The notes: generated by a model not told the origin, from the letters alone. Positions 6,109 to 14,457 are shown, counted from the stretch's first letter. The stretch is DNA of 64,000 nucleotides from Pseudomonas sp. CC120222-01a (GCF_003097235.1 NZ_QEQQ01000012.1:62001-126000); one strand, 5' to 3'. Numbers and translations: made by a program.

Positions 6109-8439
6109 ATGAGCCAGGACCAACACATCAGGGACTACAAGGGCCCCGCCGCCGGCTGGGGCGCACTGAAGAGCGTGACCAAGAGCTGGCTGGGCAGCGA
6201 AAACGCCTTCAAGAACCTGCGGGCCATGCTCAAGACCAACCAGAACGGTGGCTTCGACTGCCCAGGCTGCGCCTGGGGCGAGTCGCCGGAAGGCGAAATG
6301 GTCAAGTTCTGCGAAAACGGCGCCAAGGCGGTGAACTGGGAAGCCACCGGCCGCTCGGTCGACCCGGCATTTTTCGCCAAGTACAGCGTCAGTGCGTTGC
6401 TCGACCAGACCGACTACTGGCTTGAATACCAAGGCCGCCTGACCCACCCGATGCGCTACGACGCGGCCACTGACCACTATGTCGAAACCAGCTGGCAAGA
6501 AGCCTTCGAGCTGATCGCCCAGCACCTGCGTGCCCTCGACTCGGCCGATCAGGCCGAGTTCTATACCTCGGGCCGGGCCAGCAACGAGGCAGCATTCCTC
6601 TACCAGTTGTTCGTCCGCGCTTACGGCACCAACAACTTCCCCGACTGCTCGAACATGTGTCACGAAGCCAGCGGCGCCGGCATGTCGGAAACCCTCGGGG
6701 TGGGCAAGGGCACCGTGGTGTTCCACGACCTGGAGCTGGCCGACGCGATCTTCGTCATCGGCCAGAACCCTGGCACCAACCACCCGCGCATGCTCGAACC
6801 GCTGCGCGAAGCGGTCAAGCGCGGTGCCCAGGTGGTGTGCTTCAACCCGCTCAAAGAGCGTGGCCTGGAGCGCTTCCAGCACCCGCAGCACCCATTCGAG
6901 ATGCTCAGCAACGGCTCCGAGCCGACCACCAGTGCCTACTTCCGCCCGGCCCTGGGCGGCGACATGGCGGCTATGCGCGGTATCGCCAAGTTCCTCTTGC
7001 AGTGGGAGCGTGAAGCCCAGGCCAAGGGCGAGCCGGCGGTGTTCGACCATGCCTTCATCGCCGAGCACACCAGTGGCCTCGACGACTACCTGGCGGTGGT
7101 GGACGGCACCTCCTGGGAGCACATCGTCAAGCAGTCGGGCCTGACCCTGGCCGAGATCGAGTTGGCCGCGCGCATGTACCGCAAGGCCGAGCGGGTCATC
7201 ATGTGCTGGGCGATGGGCGTCACCCAGCATCGCCATTCGGTGCCGACCGTGCAGGAAATCGTCAACCTGCAGCTGCTGCGCGGCAACGTCGGCAAACCCG
7301 GTGCCGGCCTGTCGCCGGTGCGCGGCCACAGCAACGTGCAGGGCGACCGCACCATGGGCATCGACGAGAAGCCCAAGGCGGCCCTGCTCGATGCCATCGA
7401 AAAGCGCTTCAAGTTCCGCGTGCCGCGTGCCCACGGGCACAACGCGGTGCTGGCGATCAAGGCCATGGAAGAGGGGAAAGCCAAGGTGTTCGTCGCCCTC
7501 GGCGGCAACTTCGCCCAAGCCACGCCGGATACCCCGCGCACCCACGCGGCGCTGCGCAACTGCGCGCTGACCGTGCAGATCTCCACCAAGCTCAACCGCT
7601 CGCACCTGGTCACCGGGCGCGATGCGCTGATTCTGCCGTGCCTGGGCCGTACCGAGATCGACATGCAGGCCGAGGGGCCGCAAGGCGTGACGGTGGAAGA
7701 CACCTTCAGCATGGTGCATATCTCCAACGGCCAGCTGCGCCCGCGCTCTGCGCACATGCGCTCGGAGCCGTGGATCATCGCCGGCATGGCCAAGGCCACC
7801 CTGGGCAACCAGCCGATCGACTGGGAGTACGCGGTCGCCGACTACAACCGCATTCGCAGCATGATCGCCGACGTTATCCCGGGCTTTGCCAATTTCAACG
7901 AGCGCCTGCAGCACCCGGGTGGCTTCCACCTGGGTAACAACGCGGCGGATCGAAACTTCCGCACGGCCACTGGCAAGGCTCGCTTCATGCCCCATGCGCT
8001 GCCGGAGGAGCTGGTCAATGCCAAGGTGCTGGCACGCGGTGACAAGCCGGACCTGATCCTGCAGACCATGCGTTCGCACGACCAGTACAACACCACGCTG
8101 TACGGGCTCGATGACCGTTATCGCGGGGTGTTCGGCCTGCGCGAGGTAGTGTTTGTCAGCGAAGCGGACATCCGCCGTCTGGGCTTCGAGCCGGGCGAGC
8201 AGGTGGACCTGGTGTCGCTGTGGGAGGATGGCGTGGAGCGGCGGGTTTCTGGCTTCCGCCTGGTGCCTTATGACATTCCGGATGGCCAGGCGGCGGCGTA
8301 TTACCCGGAGACCAACCCGCTGGTGCCGCTGGAGAGTTATGGCGAGGGGACGTATACGCCGACGTCCAAGTTCATTGCGATCAAGCTGGAGAAAGCCAAG
8401 GCCGGGAACCGGATCGAGGCGGTGCTCGCTTCGGATTGA
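6109..8439 (+). CDS. FdhF/YdeP-family molybdopterin oxidoreductase
   Basis: A 776-residue molybdenum enzyme of the formate dehydrogenase alpha-subunit superfamily, close to the YdeP group. The ATG at 6109 follows GAGGA at 6096-6100. N-terminal cysteines C51-x2-C54 (DCPGCAWGE) and C68 (KFCENG) suit an iron-sulfur site. NNFPDCSNMCHEASGAG places C184-H185 where formate dehydrogenases carry selenocysteine/cysteine plus histidine, so C184 is the likely molybdenum ligand. Molybdopterin-binding blocks follow (VIGQNPGTNHPRML, LLRGNVGKPGAGLSPVRGHSN) and a C-terminal dinucleotide-binding barrel. There is no Tat signal, so it is probably cytoplasmic. The substrate is not established for this subfamily; formate is only one possibility. 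The neighbours moaA, moaB and the LysR gene supply cofactor and control. Confidence 0.9.
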   Translation: MSQDQHIRDYKGPAAGWGALKSVTKSWLGSENAFKNLRAMLKTNQNGGFDCPGCAWGESPEGEMVKFCENGAKAVNWEATGRSVDPAFFAKYSVSALLDQTDYWLEYQGRLTHPMRYDAATDHYVETSWQEAFELIAQHLRALDSADQAEFYTSGRASNEAAFLYQLFVRAYGTNNFPDCSNMCHEASGAGMSETLGVGKGTVVFHDLELADAIFVIGQNPGTNHPRMLEPLREAVKRGAQVVCFNPLKERGLERFQHPQHPFEMLSNGSEPTTSAYFRPALGGDMAAMRGIAKFLLQWEREAQAKGEPAVFDHAFIAEHTSGLDDYLAVVDGTSWEHIVKQSGLTLAEIELAARMYRKAERVIMCWAMGVTQHRHSVPTVQEIVNLQLLRGNVGKPGAGLSPVRGHSNVQGDRTMGIDEKPKAALLDAIEKRFKFRVPRAHGHNAVLAIKAMEEGKAKVFVALGGNFAQATPDTPRTHAALRNCALTVQISTKLNRSHLVTGRDALILPCLGRTEIDMQAEGPQGVTVEDTFSMVHISNGQLRPRSAHMRSEPWIIAGMAKATLGNQPIDWEYAVADYNRIRSMIADVIPGFANFNERLQHPGGFHLGNNAADRNFRTATGKARFMPHALPEELVNAKVLARGDKPDLILQTMRSHDQYNTTLYGLDDRYRGVFGLREVVFVSEADIRRLGFEPGEQVDLVSLWEDGVERRVSGFRLVPYDIPDGQAAAYYPETNPLVPLESYGEGTYTPTSKFIAIKLEKAKAGNRIEAVLASD

Positions 8440-8454
8440 TAGGCTGCCTGAGCC

Positions 8455-8526
8455 GGCCTCTTCGCGGCTGAAGCCGCTCCTACAGGCATCTCGATACCCC
8501 TGTGGGAGCGGCTTTAGCCGCGAAGA
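8455..8526. repeat. REP-type inverted pair, GCGGCTGAAGCCGC variant
   Basis: Opposed units share the REP flanks (GGCCTCTTCGCGG and CTCCTACAGG / CTGTGGGAG), but the palindromic core is GCGGCTGAAGCCGC on the left and GCGGCTTTAGCCGC on the right. They lie between the convergent oxidoreductase and Lrp genes. Confidence 0.8.
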
Positions 8527-8539
8527 ATCCAGCGCCGAT

Positions 8540-9001
8540 TCAGGATCGATGCACCGGAAGGGCCGTGGTGTACTTCATCTGCTCCATGGCAAAACTGGAG
8601 GTGATGTTCGACAGCCCATCGGTGCTGGTGATCAGCTTCTTGTAGAAGCGGTCATACGCCGCGATGTCGCCCACCACCACCCGCAGCATGTAGTCCCAGT
8701 CCCCGGACATGCGGTAGAACTCCATCACCTCCTCGAACCCCTTCACCGTCGTCGCAAACTGCTCCAGCCAGGCGCTGTCGTGGCGCTGGGTCTTGAGCTG
8801 GACGAACACGGTCAGCCCCAGCCCCAGGCGCTCGGGGTCCAGCAGGGCGACGCGGCCGAGGATGTAGCCTTCTTCTTCCAGGCGCTTGACCCGCTTCCAG
8901 CACGGCGTGGTCGACAGGTTGACCGCTTCGGCCAGGTCCTTGAGCGAGATCGAGGCGTCGCGTTGCAGCAGGGTGAGGATGTGTTGGTCGAAACTGTCCA
9001 T
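8540..9001 (-). CDS. Lrp/AsnC-family transcriptional regulator
   Basis: A 153-residue Lrp/AsnC regulator. The N-terminal helix-turn-helix is residues 4-63 (DQHILTLLQRDASISLKDLA, then VNLSTTPCWKRVKRLEEEGYI) and the C-terminal RAM/AsnC ligand domain is about 68-145 (GDWDYMLRVVVGDIAAYDRF). It is divergent from the PLP-dependent sulfur amino acid enzyme at 9127 with 125 bp between. Two AT-rich palindromes in that gap (9023-9030 and 9051-9063) are natural Lrp sites. The arrangement recalls the mdeR-mdeA pair of P. putida, in which an Lrp-type activator controls methionine gamma-lyase. The downstream enzyme here is a different member of that family. Confidence 0.93.
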   Translation of the reverse strand: MDSFDQHILTLLQRDASISLKDLAEAVNLSTTPCWKRVKRLEEEGYILGRVALLDPERLGLGLTVFVQLKTQRHDSAWLEQFATTVKGFEEVMEFYRMSGDWDYMLRVVVGDIAAYDRFYKKLITSTDGLSNITSSFAMEQMKYTTALPVHRS

Positions 9002-9022
9002 GGCAGGGCAAAACCATCGAGA

Positions 9023-9063
9023 AAAATTTTCCCCAGATTACCTCAGGCCTAGGAAATTTTCCT
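9023..9063. promoter_or_regulatory. Two phased AT-rich palindromes, probable Lrp-type sites
   Basis: AAAATTTT at 9023-9030 and AGGAAATTTTCCT at 9051-9063 have centres about 30-31 bp apart, close to three helical turns, in the divergent promoter gap. Lrp-family octamers bind such phased AT-rich sites. Confidence 0.5.
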
Positions 9064-9126
9064 GAATTGCCCTGGCATTGCCGCCACGCCAGGTTGTTGC
9101 CATAGTTGCAGGCTTGAATCCTGCCA

Positions 9127-10311
9127 ATGGGCCCGACCATGTCCGACAAGCCGCGTAATTTCGCCACCCGTACCATTCACGCCGGCGAGCAGTCCAGCGT
9201 TGCCGACAACGCCATCTTCCCGCCCATCTACACCGCCAGTTCCTACATCAAGCGCAGCCTCGACGATAATCCCGAATACGCTTACAGCCGTGTCGGCAAC
9301 CCGACCCGGCATGCCTATGAAAGCTGTGTTGCTGCGCTGGAGGAGGGCGTCGGTGCGGTGGCCTGTGCATCGGGTGTGAATGCCACCGCCACGGTGCTGG
9401 AACTGCTGCCCAAGGACGCCCACGTGGTGGTGATGAATGGCGTCTACGGCGGCACCTTCCGCATCCTCGAGGACTACCGCGGGCGTACTTCGGGCCTGAC
9501 CACCACCTATGTCGACCTCAATGATGTCGAGGCGGTGGCGGCCGCGATCAAGCCAGAGACCCAGCTGATCTGGATCGAGTCACCGACCAACCCGTTGCTG
9601 CACCTGGTGGACATCAAGGCGGTGTGCGACCTGGCCCGTGCCCGCGGCATCCTCACCTGCATCGACAACACCTTCTGCTCGCCATGGAACCAGCGCCCGA
9701 TCACCCTCGGCGTGGACCTGGTGATGCACTCGGCGAGCAAATACATCGGCGGCCATTCCGACCTCACCGGGGGCGTGGTGGTTGCTGCCAATGACCAACT
9801 GCTGGCGCGGCTGCGCAAGATCAGCATGGCGGTAGGCGCGATCCAGGGGCCGTTCGACTGCTACCTGGCCCTGCGCGGGCTGAAGACCCTGGATGTGCGC
9901 ATGGAGCGCCAGTGTGCCAATGCGCTGCAGGTGGCGCGCTTCCTTGAAGGCCACCCGCAGGTCGAGCAGGTGTTCTACCCGGGGCTGGAAAGCCACCCGC
10001 AGCACGACCTGTGCAAGCGGCAGATGCGCGCTGGCGGAGCGGTGGTGGCGATGAAGGTCAAGGGCGCTGACCGGGCAGCGCTCAACCGGCTGGTCGAGGC
10101 CCTGCAGATCTTCGTGCTGGCCGACTCGCTGGGCGGCGTGGAGAGCATGATCAACCACTCCTGGAGCATGTCGCACAACTCGTTGAGCCCAGCGCAGAAG
10201 GGCGAGATGGGGATCAGCGAGAACCTGCTGCGGTTGTCGGTGGGGATCGAGGATTACCGCGACCTGATCGAAGACCTGGATGGCGCGTTGAAGGCTTCAG
10301 CGGCGGTGTAA
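9127..10311 (+). CDS. Cys/Met-metabolism PLP-dependent enzyme (cystathionine gamma-synthase/lyase type)
   Basis: A cytoplasmic fold-type I PLP enzyme of the trans-sulfuration family, 394 residues from the ATG at 9127. An in-frame ATG at 9139 (MSDKPRNFATRT) is an equally plausible start, since neither has a clear ribosome site. The PLP lysine is K205 in SASKYIGGHSDLTGG. YSRVGNPT (about 53-60) supplies the tyrosine/arginine that reach the neighbouring subunit, and ESPTNP (151-156) is the family motif. The C-terminal SLGGVESMINHS loop fits gamma-synthases and gamma-lyases. The reaction (cystathionine synthesis or lysis, or methionine gamma-elimination) cannot be fixed from sequence. The divergent Lrp regulator suggests amino-acid-responsive control and a catabolic role. 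Confidence 0.88.
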   Translation: MGPTMSDKPRNFATRTIHAGEQSSVADNAIFPPIYTASSYIKRSLDDNPEYAYSRVGNPTRHAYESCVAALEEGVGAVACASGVNATATVLELLPKDAHVVVMNGVYGGTFRILEDYRGRTSGLTTTYVDLNDVEAVAAAIKPETQLIWIESPTNPLLHLVDIKAVCDLARARGILTCIDNTFCSPWNQRPITLGVDLVMHSASKYIGGHSDLTGGVVVAANDQLLARLRKISMAVGAIQGPFDCYLALRGLKTLDVRMERQCANALQVARFLEGHPQVEQVFYPGLESHPQHDLCKRQMRAGGAVVAMKVKGADRAALNRLVEALQIFVLADSLGGVESMINHSWSMSHNSLSPAQKGEMGISENLLRLSVGIEDYRDLIEDLDGALKASAAV

Positions 10312-10317
10312 GGGCTG

Positions 10318-10398
10318 CTGGCCCTATCGCGAGCTGCGCTCGCTCCTACGGGGCATGTGTAATCCTGTAGGAGCGAGCGCAGCTCGCGATTAGGCCAG
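10318..10398. repeat. Inverted-repeat pair with GAGCTGCGCTC core
   Basis: CTGGCC...TCGCGAGCTGCGCTCGCTCCTAC is mirrored by GTAGGAGCGAGCGCAGCTCGCGA...GGCCAG. The outer layout is that of the REP pairs elsewhere in the window, but the core sequence differs. It sits between two convergent genes. Confidence 0.75.
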
Positions 10399-10417
10399 TG
10401 AATTCAATGAAGGACTA

Positions 10418-10654
10418 TCAGGACTTCGGCGGATGAATGATCCGTTCGATCTTGTCCTTGAGCAGCAATCTTTCCTTGCGCAGGCGGTTGACCGCCTCAT
10501 CGTTGGTGCCGTTGGCCTCGGCGGCCAGCACCTCCTTGTCCTTGGTGTTGTATTCCTTGTGCAGCTTGTGAAGGTCCTGGTCCTTGTCTATGAGCGCCTG
10601 GAATGCGTCAGCGGTAACGTGCAGGTCAGCGAGCAGATCATGCGGAACTGGCAT
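10418..10654 (-). CDS. YdcH-family (DUF465) small protein
   Basis: A 78-residue basic/acidic helical protein of the DUF465/YdcH family. It has the typical DKDQDLHKLHKEYN segment followed by VNRLRKERLLLKDKIERI, which predicts an antiparallel helical hairpin or coiled coil. The start ATG complementary to 10652-10654 follows AGAGGTGA on the minus strand, so the longer reading frame to 10960 is not used. Function is not established for the family. It is divergent from the isomerase-like gene at 10772. Confidence 0.85.
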   Translation of the reverse strand: MPVPHDLLADLHVTADAFQALIDKDQDLHKLHKEYNTKDKEVLAAEANGTNDEAVNRLRKERLLLKDKIERIIHPPKS

Positions 10655-10771
10655 TTCTTCACCTCTGTCAGGGTTGTCGGTAAGGTCCTGACCTATGAGG
10701 ATAGCCGCCTTTGCGCAGGTGGGGGACTGGGGTAGGCTGTCGCATCCTTTCCCGTGCCTGGAGCCTGCGCC

Positions 10772-11137
10772 ATGCCTCACCTGAACCTGGAATACAGTGA
10801 CAACCTGCTCGAGATCAACGTCGATGTGCTGTTGCTGCGCCTGAACCACACCCTGGTCGGCAGTGGCCAGTTCGCCGACGAGGCCGACATCAAGAGCCGG
10901 GCTCAGGCCTTCAGCCAGTACCGAGTGGGCACCGCGCCGGGTGAGCGGGCTTTCGCCCATGTGCGCCTGGCAATCCTCAGCGGGCGTTCGCCCGAAGTGA
11001 AGCAGCAGTTGTCGAACGGCTTGCTCGAGGTGCTGCGCGAAGCGATTCCGGCCAAGGCCGGTGTGGACATCCAGCTCTGCGTCGAAGTGCTCGACATCGA
11101 CCGCGAACCCTATGCCAAGGCGCGTCTGCGCGGCTGA
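10772..11137 (+). CDS. 5-carboxymethyl-2-hydroxymuconate isomerase family protein
   Basis: A 121-residue protein of the CHMI (HpaF) family, a tautomerase-superfamily fold with catalytic Pro2 (MPHLNLEYSDNL). CHMI acts in homoprotocatechuate degradation, but no other hpa gene lies nearby, so this is probably a free-standing paralogue with an unassigned substrate. The ATG at 10772 follows GGAG at 10760-10763. The strand motifs HVRLAILSGRS and VDIQLCVEVLDIDREPYAKAR fit the family throughout, and length is normal. Confidence 0.85.
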   Translation: MPHLNLEYSDNLLEINVDVLLLRLNHTLVGSGQFADEADIKSRAQAFSQYRVGTAPGERAFAHVRLAILSGRSPEVKQQLSNGLLEVLREAIPAKAGVDIQLCVEVLDIDREPYAKARLRG

Positions 11138-11193
11138 ACAAACGCTGAATGAAGTTAATTTAATGTAAAAAAATGCATCGGCTTACGAATTTG

Positions 11194-11209
11194 TTACCGT
11201 CTTTTTCAC
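11194..11209 (+). promoter_or_regulatory. ColR-like motif upstream of eptA
   Basis: TTACCGTCTTTTTCAC lies about 90 bp before eptA in an unusually AT-rich stretch (11150-11225). It resembles, with one extra base, the ColR consensus of P. putida as I remember it, a pyrimidine-rich half ending in TTTTTCAC. ColRS is known to control lipid A phosphoethanolamine transferase genes in this species. A TCTAGA-type -10 could follow near 11230. Confidence 0.35.
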
Positions 11210-11298
11210 GAAAAATTGATGGTGCGCTTTCTAGAGTTCGCCCGACTTTCCCACGGTGCCATCTGGCCTGGGGGGTTGATAACCACTCTTGATTGCGA

Positions 11299-12942
11299 AT
11301 GCCGATGCTCAACTTCAAATCCCTGCGGACTGAATGGGTCACGCTGTTGGCCAGCGTTTACCTGCTGGTCGGTCTCAACATGTTCCTCTGGGGGCACCTG
11401 CAAGAGGTGGTGCCTGCCGGGATGTCGGGGCTCTGGCTGAGCCTGGCGTTCGCGGTGCTGATGCTGTTCGCGTTCAACCTGGTGTTGACGCTGTTCGCCT
11501 TTCGTTATGTCTTGAAACCGTTATTGATCGTGTTGTTCTTGAGTGGCGCGAGTGCCGCTTACTTCATGAACCAATACGGCGTACTTATTGACGCTGGCAT
11601 GTTCCGCAACATGGCCGAGACCAATGTTGCGGAAGTGCGCGATCTGATGTCGTTCAAGTTCGCTGCCTATATTCTGTTGCTCGGCGTATTGCCGTCGGTA
11701 TTGCTGTGGAAGGCGCAGATCGCCTACCGCCCGTGGCACCGCGAACTGCTCGGCAAGCTGGTGGTCAGCGGCGCCTGCGTGGTGGCGCTGGGCTCGGTGG
11801 CACTGGTCAACTATCAAGGGCTGTCGTCGCTGTTTCGCAACCACCACGAACTGCGCCTGATGCTCACCCCGAGCAATGTCGTTGGCGCAACCATCGGTTA
11901 TGTCAACGAGCGCGTCGGTACTGCAGCGCGCCCGTTCCAGAACTATGGCGAAGATGCCAAGCGTGACGCGGCCTGGCAGAAGCACGAGCGCAAATCGCTG
12001 ACCGTGCTGGTAGTCGGTGAAAGTGCGCGGGCCGATCACTTCGGCGTGCTGGGCTATGACCGCGATACCACCCCGAACCTGGCCAAGGAACAGGGCTTGG
12101 TGAGTTTCTCCGATGTGCATTCCTGCGGTACCGAAACCGCCGTCTCGGTGCCGTGCATGTTCTCCGGCATGAAGCGCAAGGAATACGACGCCCGCGTGGC
12201 GAAGAACCGCGAAGGGCTGCTGGACATCCTCCAGCGTGCCGGCCTGGCCGTGCAGTGGCGCGACAACCAGTCGGGCTGCAAGGGCACCTGCGACCGCGTG
12301 CAGTTCATCGATGTCAGCAACCTCAAGGATCCGCAACTGTGCGCCAGTGGCGAGTGCCATGACGAAATCCTGCTGCAGGGCCTGGGCGAGCTGATCGACA
12401 ACCTCGACAAGGACACCGTGCTGGTATTGCACCAGATGGGCAGCCACGGCCCCGAGTATTTCAAGCGCTACCCTAAAGACGGCGAGCGCTTCACCCCGGT
12501 GTGCCAGAGCAACGCGCTGAACCAGTGCAGCGAGCAGGAAATCATCAACGGCTATGACAACACCCTGGCCTACACTGACAAGGTGTTGTCGTCGCTGATC
12601 GATACCCTGCGCAGCAAGCAGGACAAGGTCGACACGGCGATGATCTACCTGTCCGACCATGGCGAGTCGCTGGGCGAGTACAACCTGTTCCTGCACGGCA
12701 CCCCGTATGCCATTGCCCCGGAGCAACAGAAGCATGTGCCGCTGCTGACCTGGTTCTCCGACAGCTACAAGGAGGACTTCGGCATCGACACCGACTGCCT
12801 GGCCAAGCTCAGCGATGCACCGTTGTCGCATGACAACCTGTTCCATTCGATGCTGGGCCTGCTGCAAGTACGCACCGAGGTCTACCAGCAGTCGCTGGAC
12901 ATGTTTGCCAGCTGCCGGCCGTGGCTGGCAGCCCAGCGTTGA
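11299..12942 (+). CDS. eptA: Lipid A phosphoethanolamine transferase
   Basis: An inner-membrane enzyme with a periplasmic catalytic domain that moves phosphoethanolamine from phosphatidylethanolamine to lipid A, lowering surface charge and cationic peptide binding. About 547 residues: five N-terminal membrane helices (to about residue 180), then the sulfatase-like domain. Metal and catalytic motifs are VVGESARADHFG (metal Glu), CGTETAVSVPCMF (phospho-acceptor Thr, framed by conserved Cys), YLSDHGESLGEY and LFLHGTPY. The paired cysteines in CKGTCDR, CASGEC and CQSNALNQC are the family disulfides. ATG 11299 is preferred over TTG 11293; ATG 11305 is also possible. It is monocistronic, with an AT-rich upstream region carrying a ColR-like motif. 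Confidence 0.93.
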   Translation: MPMLNFKSLRTEWVTLLASVYLLVGLNMFLWGHLQEVVPAGMSGLWLSLAFAVLMLFAFNLVLTLFAFRYVLKPLLIVLFLSGASAAYFMNQYGVLIDAGMFRNMAETNVAEVRDLMSFKFAAYILLLGVLPSVLLWKAQIAYRPWHRELLGKLVVSGACVVALGSVALVNYQGLSSLFRNHHELRLMLTPSNVVGATIGYVNERVGTAARPFQNYGEDAKRDAAWQKHERKSLTVLVVGESARADHFGVLGYDRDTTPNLAKEQGLVSFSDVHSCGTETAVSVPCMFSGMKRKEYDARVAKNREGLLDILQRAGLAVQWRDNQSGCKGTCDRVQFIDVSNLKDPQLCASGECHDEILLQGLGELIDNLDKDTVLVLHQMGSHGPEYFKRYPKDGERFTPVCQSNALNQCSEQEIINGYDNTLAYTDKVLSSLIDTLRSKQDKVDTAMIYLSDHGESLGEYNLFLHGTPYAIAPEQQKHVPLLTWFSDSYKEDFGIDTDCLAKLSDAPLSHDNLFHSMLGLLQVRTEVYQQSLDMFASCRPWLAAQR

Positions 12943-13031
12943 GGCCGTTCATCTAAACCAGGGATGGCGCAGGTTTCACCAGCAGGGCCCGCGCCGTATA
13001 TACTGCGCGCCAATGTTTGTGGGAGAGCCTT

Positions 13032-14165
13032 GTGGCCATCGAAATTCACTGGATCCGTGACGACCAGACCCTGGCCGAACACTGCCGCAAGTGGCGCGAA
13101 CTGCCGTTCGTGGCGCTCGACACCGAGTTCATGCGGGTCGACACCTTCTACCCGAAAGCCGGTCTGGTGCAGGTCGGTGACGGGCAGCGGGCTTTCCTCA
13201 TCGACCCGCTGCTGATCGGCAACTGGCAGCCGCTGGGCGAACTGCTCGACGACAGCAACGTGGTCAAGGTGCTGCACGCCTGCAGCGAAGACCTTGAAGT
13301 GCTGCTGCGCCTCACCGGCAAACTGCCGCAACCGTTGTTCGACACCCAGCTGGCCGCCGGTTACCTGAACCTGGGCTTCTCCATGGGCTATTCGCGCCTG
13401 GTGCAGGAAGTGCTGGGCATCGAGCTGCCCAAGGGCGAAACCCGTTCTGACTGGCTGCAGCGCCCGCTGTCGGAAACCCAGGTCAGCTACGCCGCCGAAG
13501 ATGCCGTGCACCTCGCCGAACTGTTCGCCGCCTTGCAGCCACGCCTGTCCGGCGACAAGTACGCCTGGGTGCTGGACGATGGCGCCGAGCTGGTGGCCGC
13601 GCTGCGCCGTGAAGTCGAACCCGAGACCTTGTACCGTGACGTCAAGCTCGCCTGGAAGCTGGGCCGCCAGCAACTGGCGGTGCTGCGCGAACTGTGCGCC
13701 TGGCGCGAGCGCGAAGCGCGCAGCCGTGATGTGCCGCGCAACCGCATTCTCAAGGAACACTCGCTGTGGCCCATGGCCAAGAGCCAGCCGGACAACCTGT
13801 CGGCCCTGGCCAAGATTGAAGAAATGCACCCGCGCACCATCCGCCAGGACGGCGCTTTCCTGCTCGAACTGATCAAGCGCGCCGGCAACCTGCCGTCCGA
13901 GCAATGGCCACAGCCCTTGCCTGAGCCGCTGCCGATCGAAGCCGCCGGTATCCTCAAGCGCCTGCGTGCCATCGGCCAGGCCGAAGGTGAGCGCCTGGGG
14001 ATCGCCCCGGAGCTGATGCTGCGCAAGAAAACCCTGGAAGCCCTGCTCAAGAGCGGCTATCCGAACGGCCCTTATCAACTGCCCGATTCGCTGCGCGGCT
14101 GGCGCCGTGAGCGGATGGGCCAGGCCCTGCTGGATGACCTGGCAGGTGCCGGAGACAAGCAATGA
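13032..14165 (+). CDS. rnd: Ribonuclease D
   Basis: A 3'-to-5' exoribonuclease that trims tRNA and other stable RNA precursors. The 377-residue protein starts at GTG 13032, with GGGAG at 13021-13025. The DEDD nuclease motifs are ALDTEF (D30, E32), HACSEDLEVLL and YAAEDAVHLAEL (DEDDy type). An HRDC domain follows (about 210-290, WREREARSRDVPRNRIL). Length matches E. coli RNase D. A good -10 (TATACT, 12999-13004) lies just upstream, giving a short leader. The stop overlaps the start of ycgL in ATGA, so the two are translationally coupled. Confidence 0.95.
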   Translation: MAIEIHWIRDDQTLAEHCRKWRELPFVALDTEFMRVDTFYPKAGLVQVGDGQRAFLIDPLLIGNWQPLGELLDDSNVVKVLHACSEDLEVLLRLTGKLPQPLFDTQLAAGYLNLGFSMGYSRLVQEVLGIELPKGETRSDWLQRPLSETQVSYAAEDAVHLAELFAALQPRLSGDKYAWVLDDGAELVAALRREVEPETLYRDVKLAWKLGRQQLAVLRELCAWREREARSRDVPRNRILKEHSLWPMAKSQPDNLSALAKIEEMHPRTIRQDGAFLLELIKRAGNLPSEQWPQPLPEPLPIEAAGILKRLRAIGQAEGERLGIAPELMLRKKTLEALLKSGYPNGPYQLPDSLRGWRRERMGQALLDDLAGAGDKQ

Positions 14166-14455
14166 AACGTATCTGCTCGATCTACAAGAGCCCACGCAAG
14201 AACGAAATGTACCTGTACGTGCTCAAGGCCGATGGCCTGGAGCGCGTGCCTGAGGCGCTGCTGCCCTTCTTTGGCAAGCCGGTGCACGCCTTCGACCTGG
14301 TGTTGACCCCGGAGCGCCAACTGGCCCGCGAGGACATCGCCAAGGTGCTGGAAAACCTCGAGACCCAGGGTTATCACCTGCAGATGCCACCGGCCGAGGA
14401 CGAGTACATCGAGCACTTGCCCGAAGAGCTGCTGCGCCGTAACGACCCGGTTTGA
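14162..14455 (+). CDS. YcgL-domain protein
   Basis: A 97-residue protein of the YcgL family (MKRICSIYKSPRKNEMYLYV at the N terminus). The family is small, cytoplasmic and of unknown biochemical role, and is usually found right after rnd as here. Its ATG overlaps the rnd stop. The next gene begins 2 bp after its stop, so rnd, ycgL and the dehydrogenase form a tight three-gene operon. Confidence 0.92.
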   Translation: MKRICSIYKSPRKNEMYLYVLKADGLERVPEALLPFFGKPVHAFDLVLTPERQLAREDIAKVLENLETQGYHLQMPPAEDEYIEHLPEELLRRNDPV

Positions 14456-14457
14456 TC

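Noticed and set aside
6055..8079. A 674-codon minus-strand frame opposite the molybdo-oxidoreductase
   Set aside because: Shadow frame caused by GC-rich third positions; no family motifs and no ribosome site.
9127..10311. Calling the PLP enzyme methionine gamma-lyase (mdeA)
   Set aside because: The N terminus and several active-site neighbourhoods differ from P. putida MdeA as I remember it; only the family and the Lrp-linked layout are shared.
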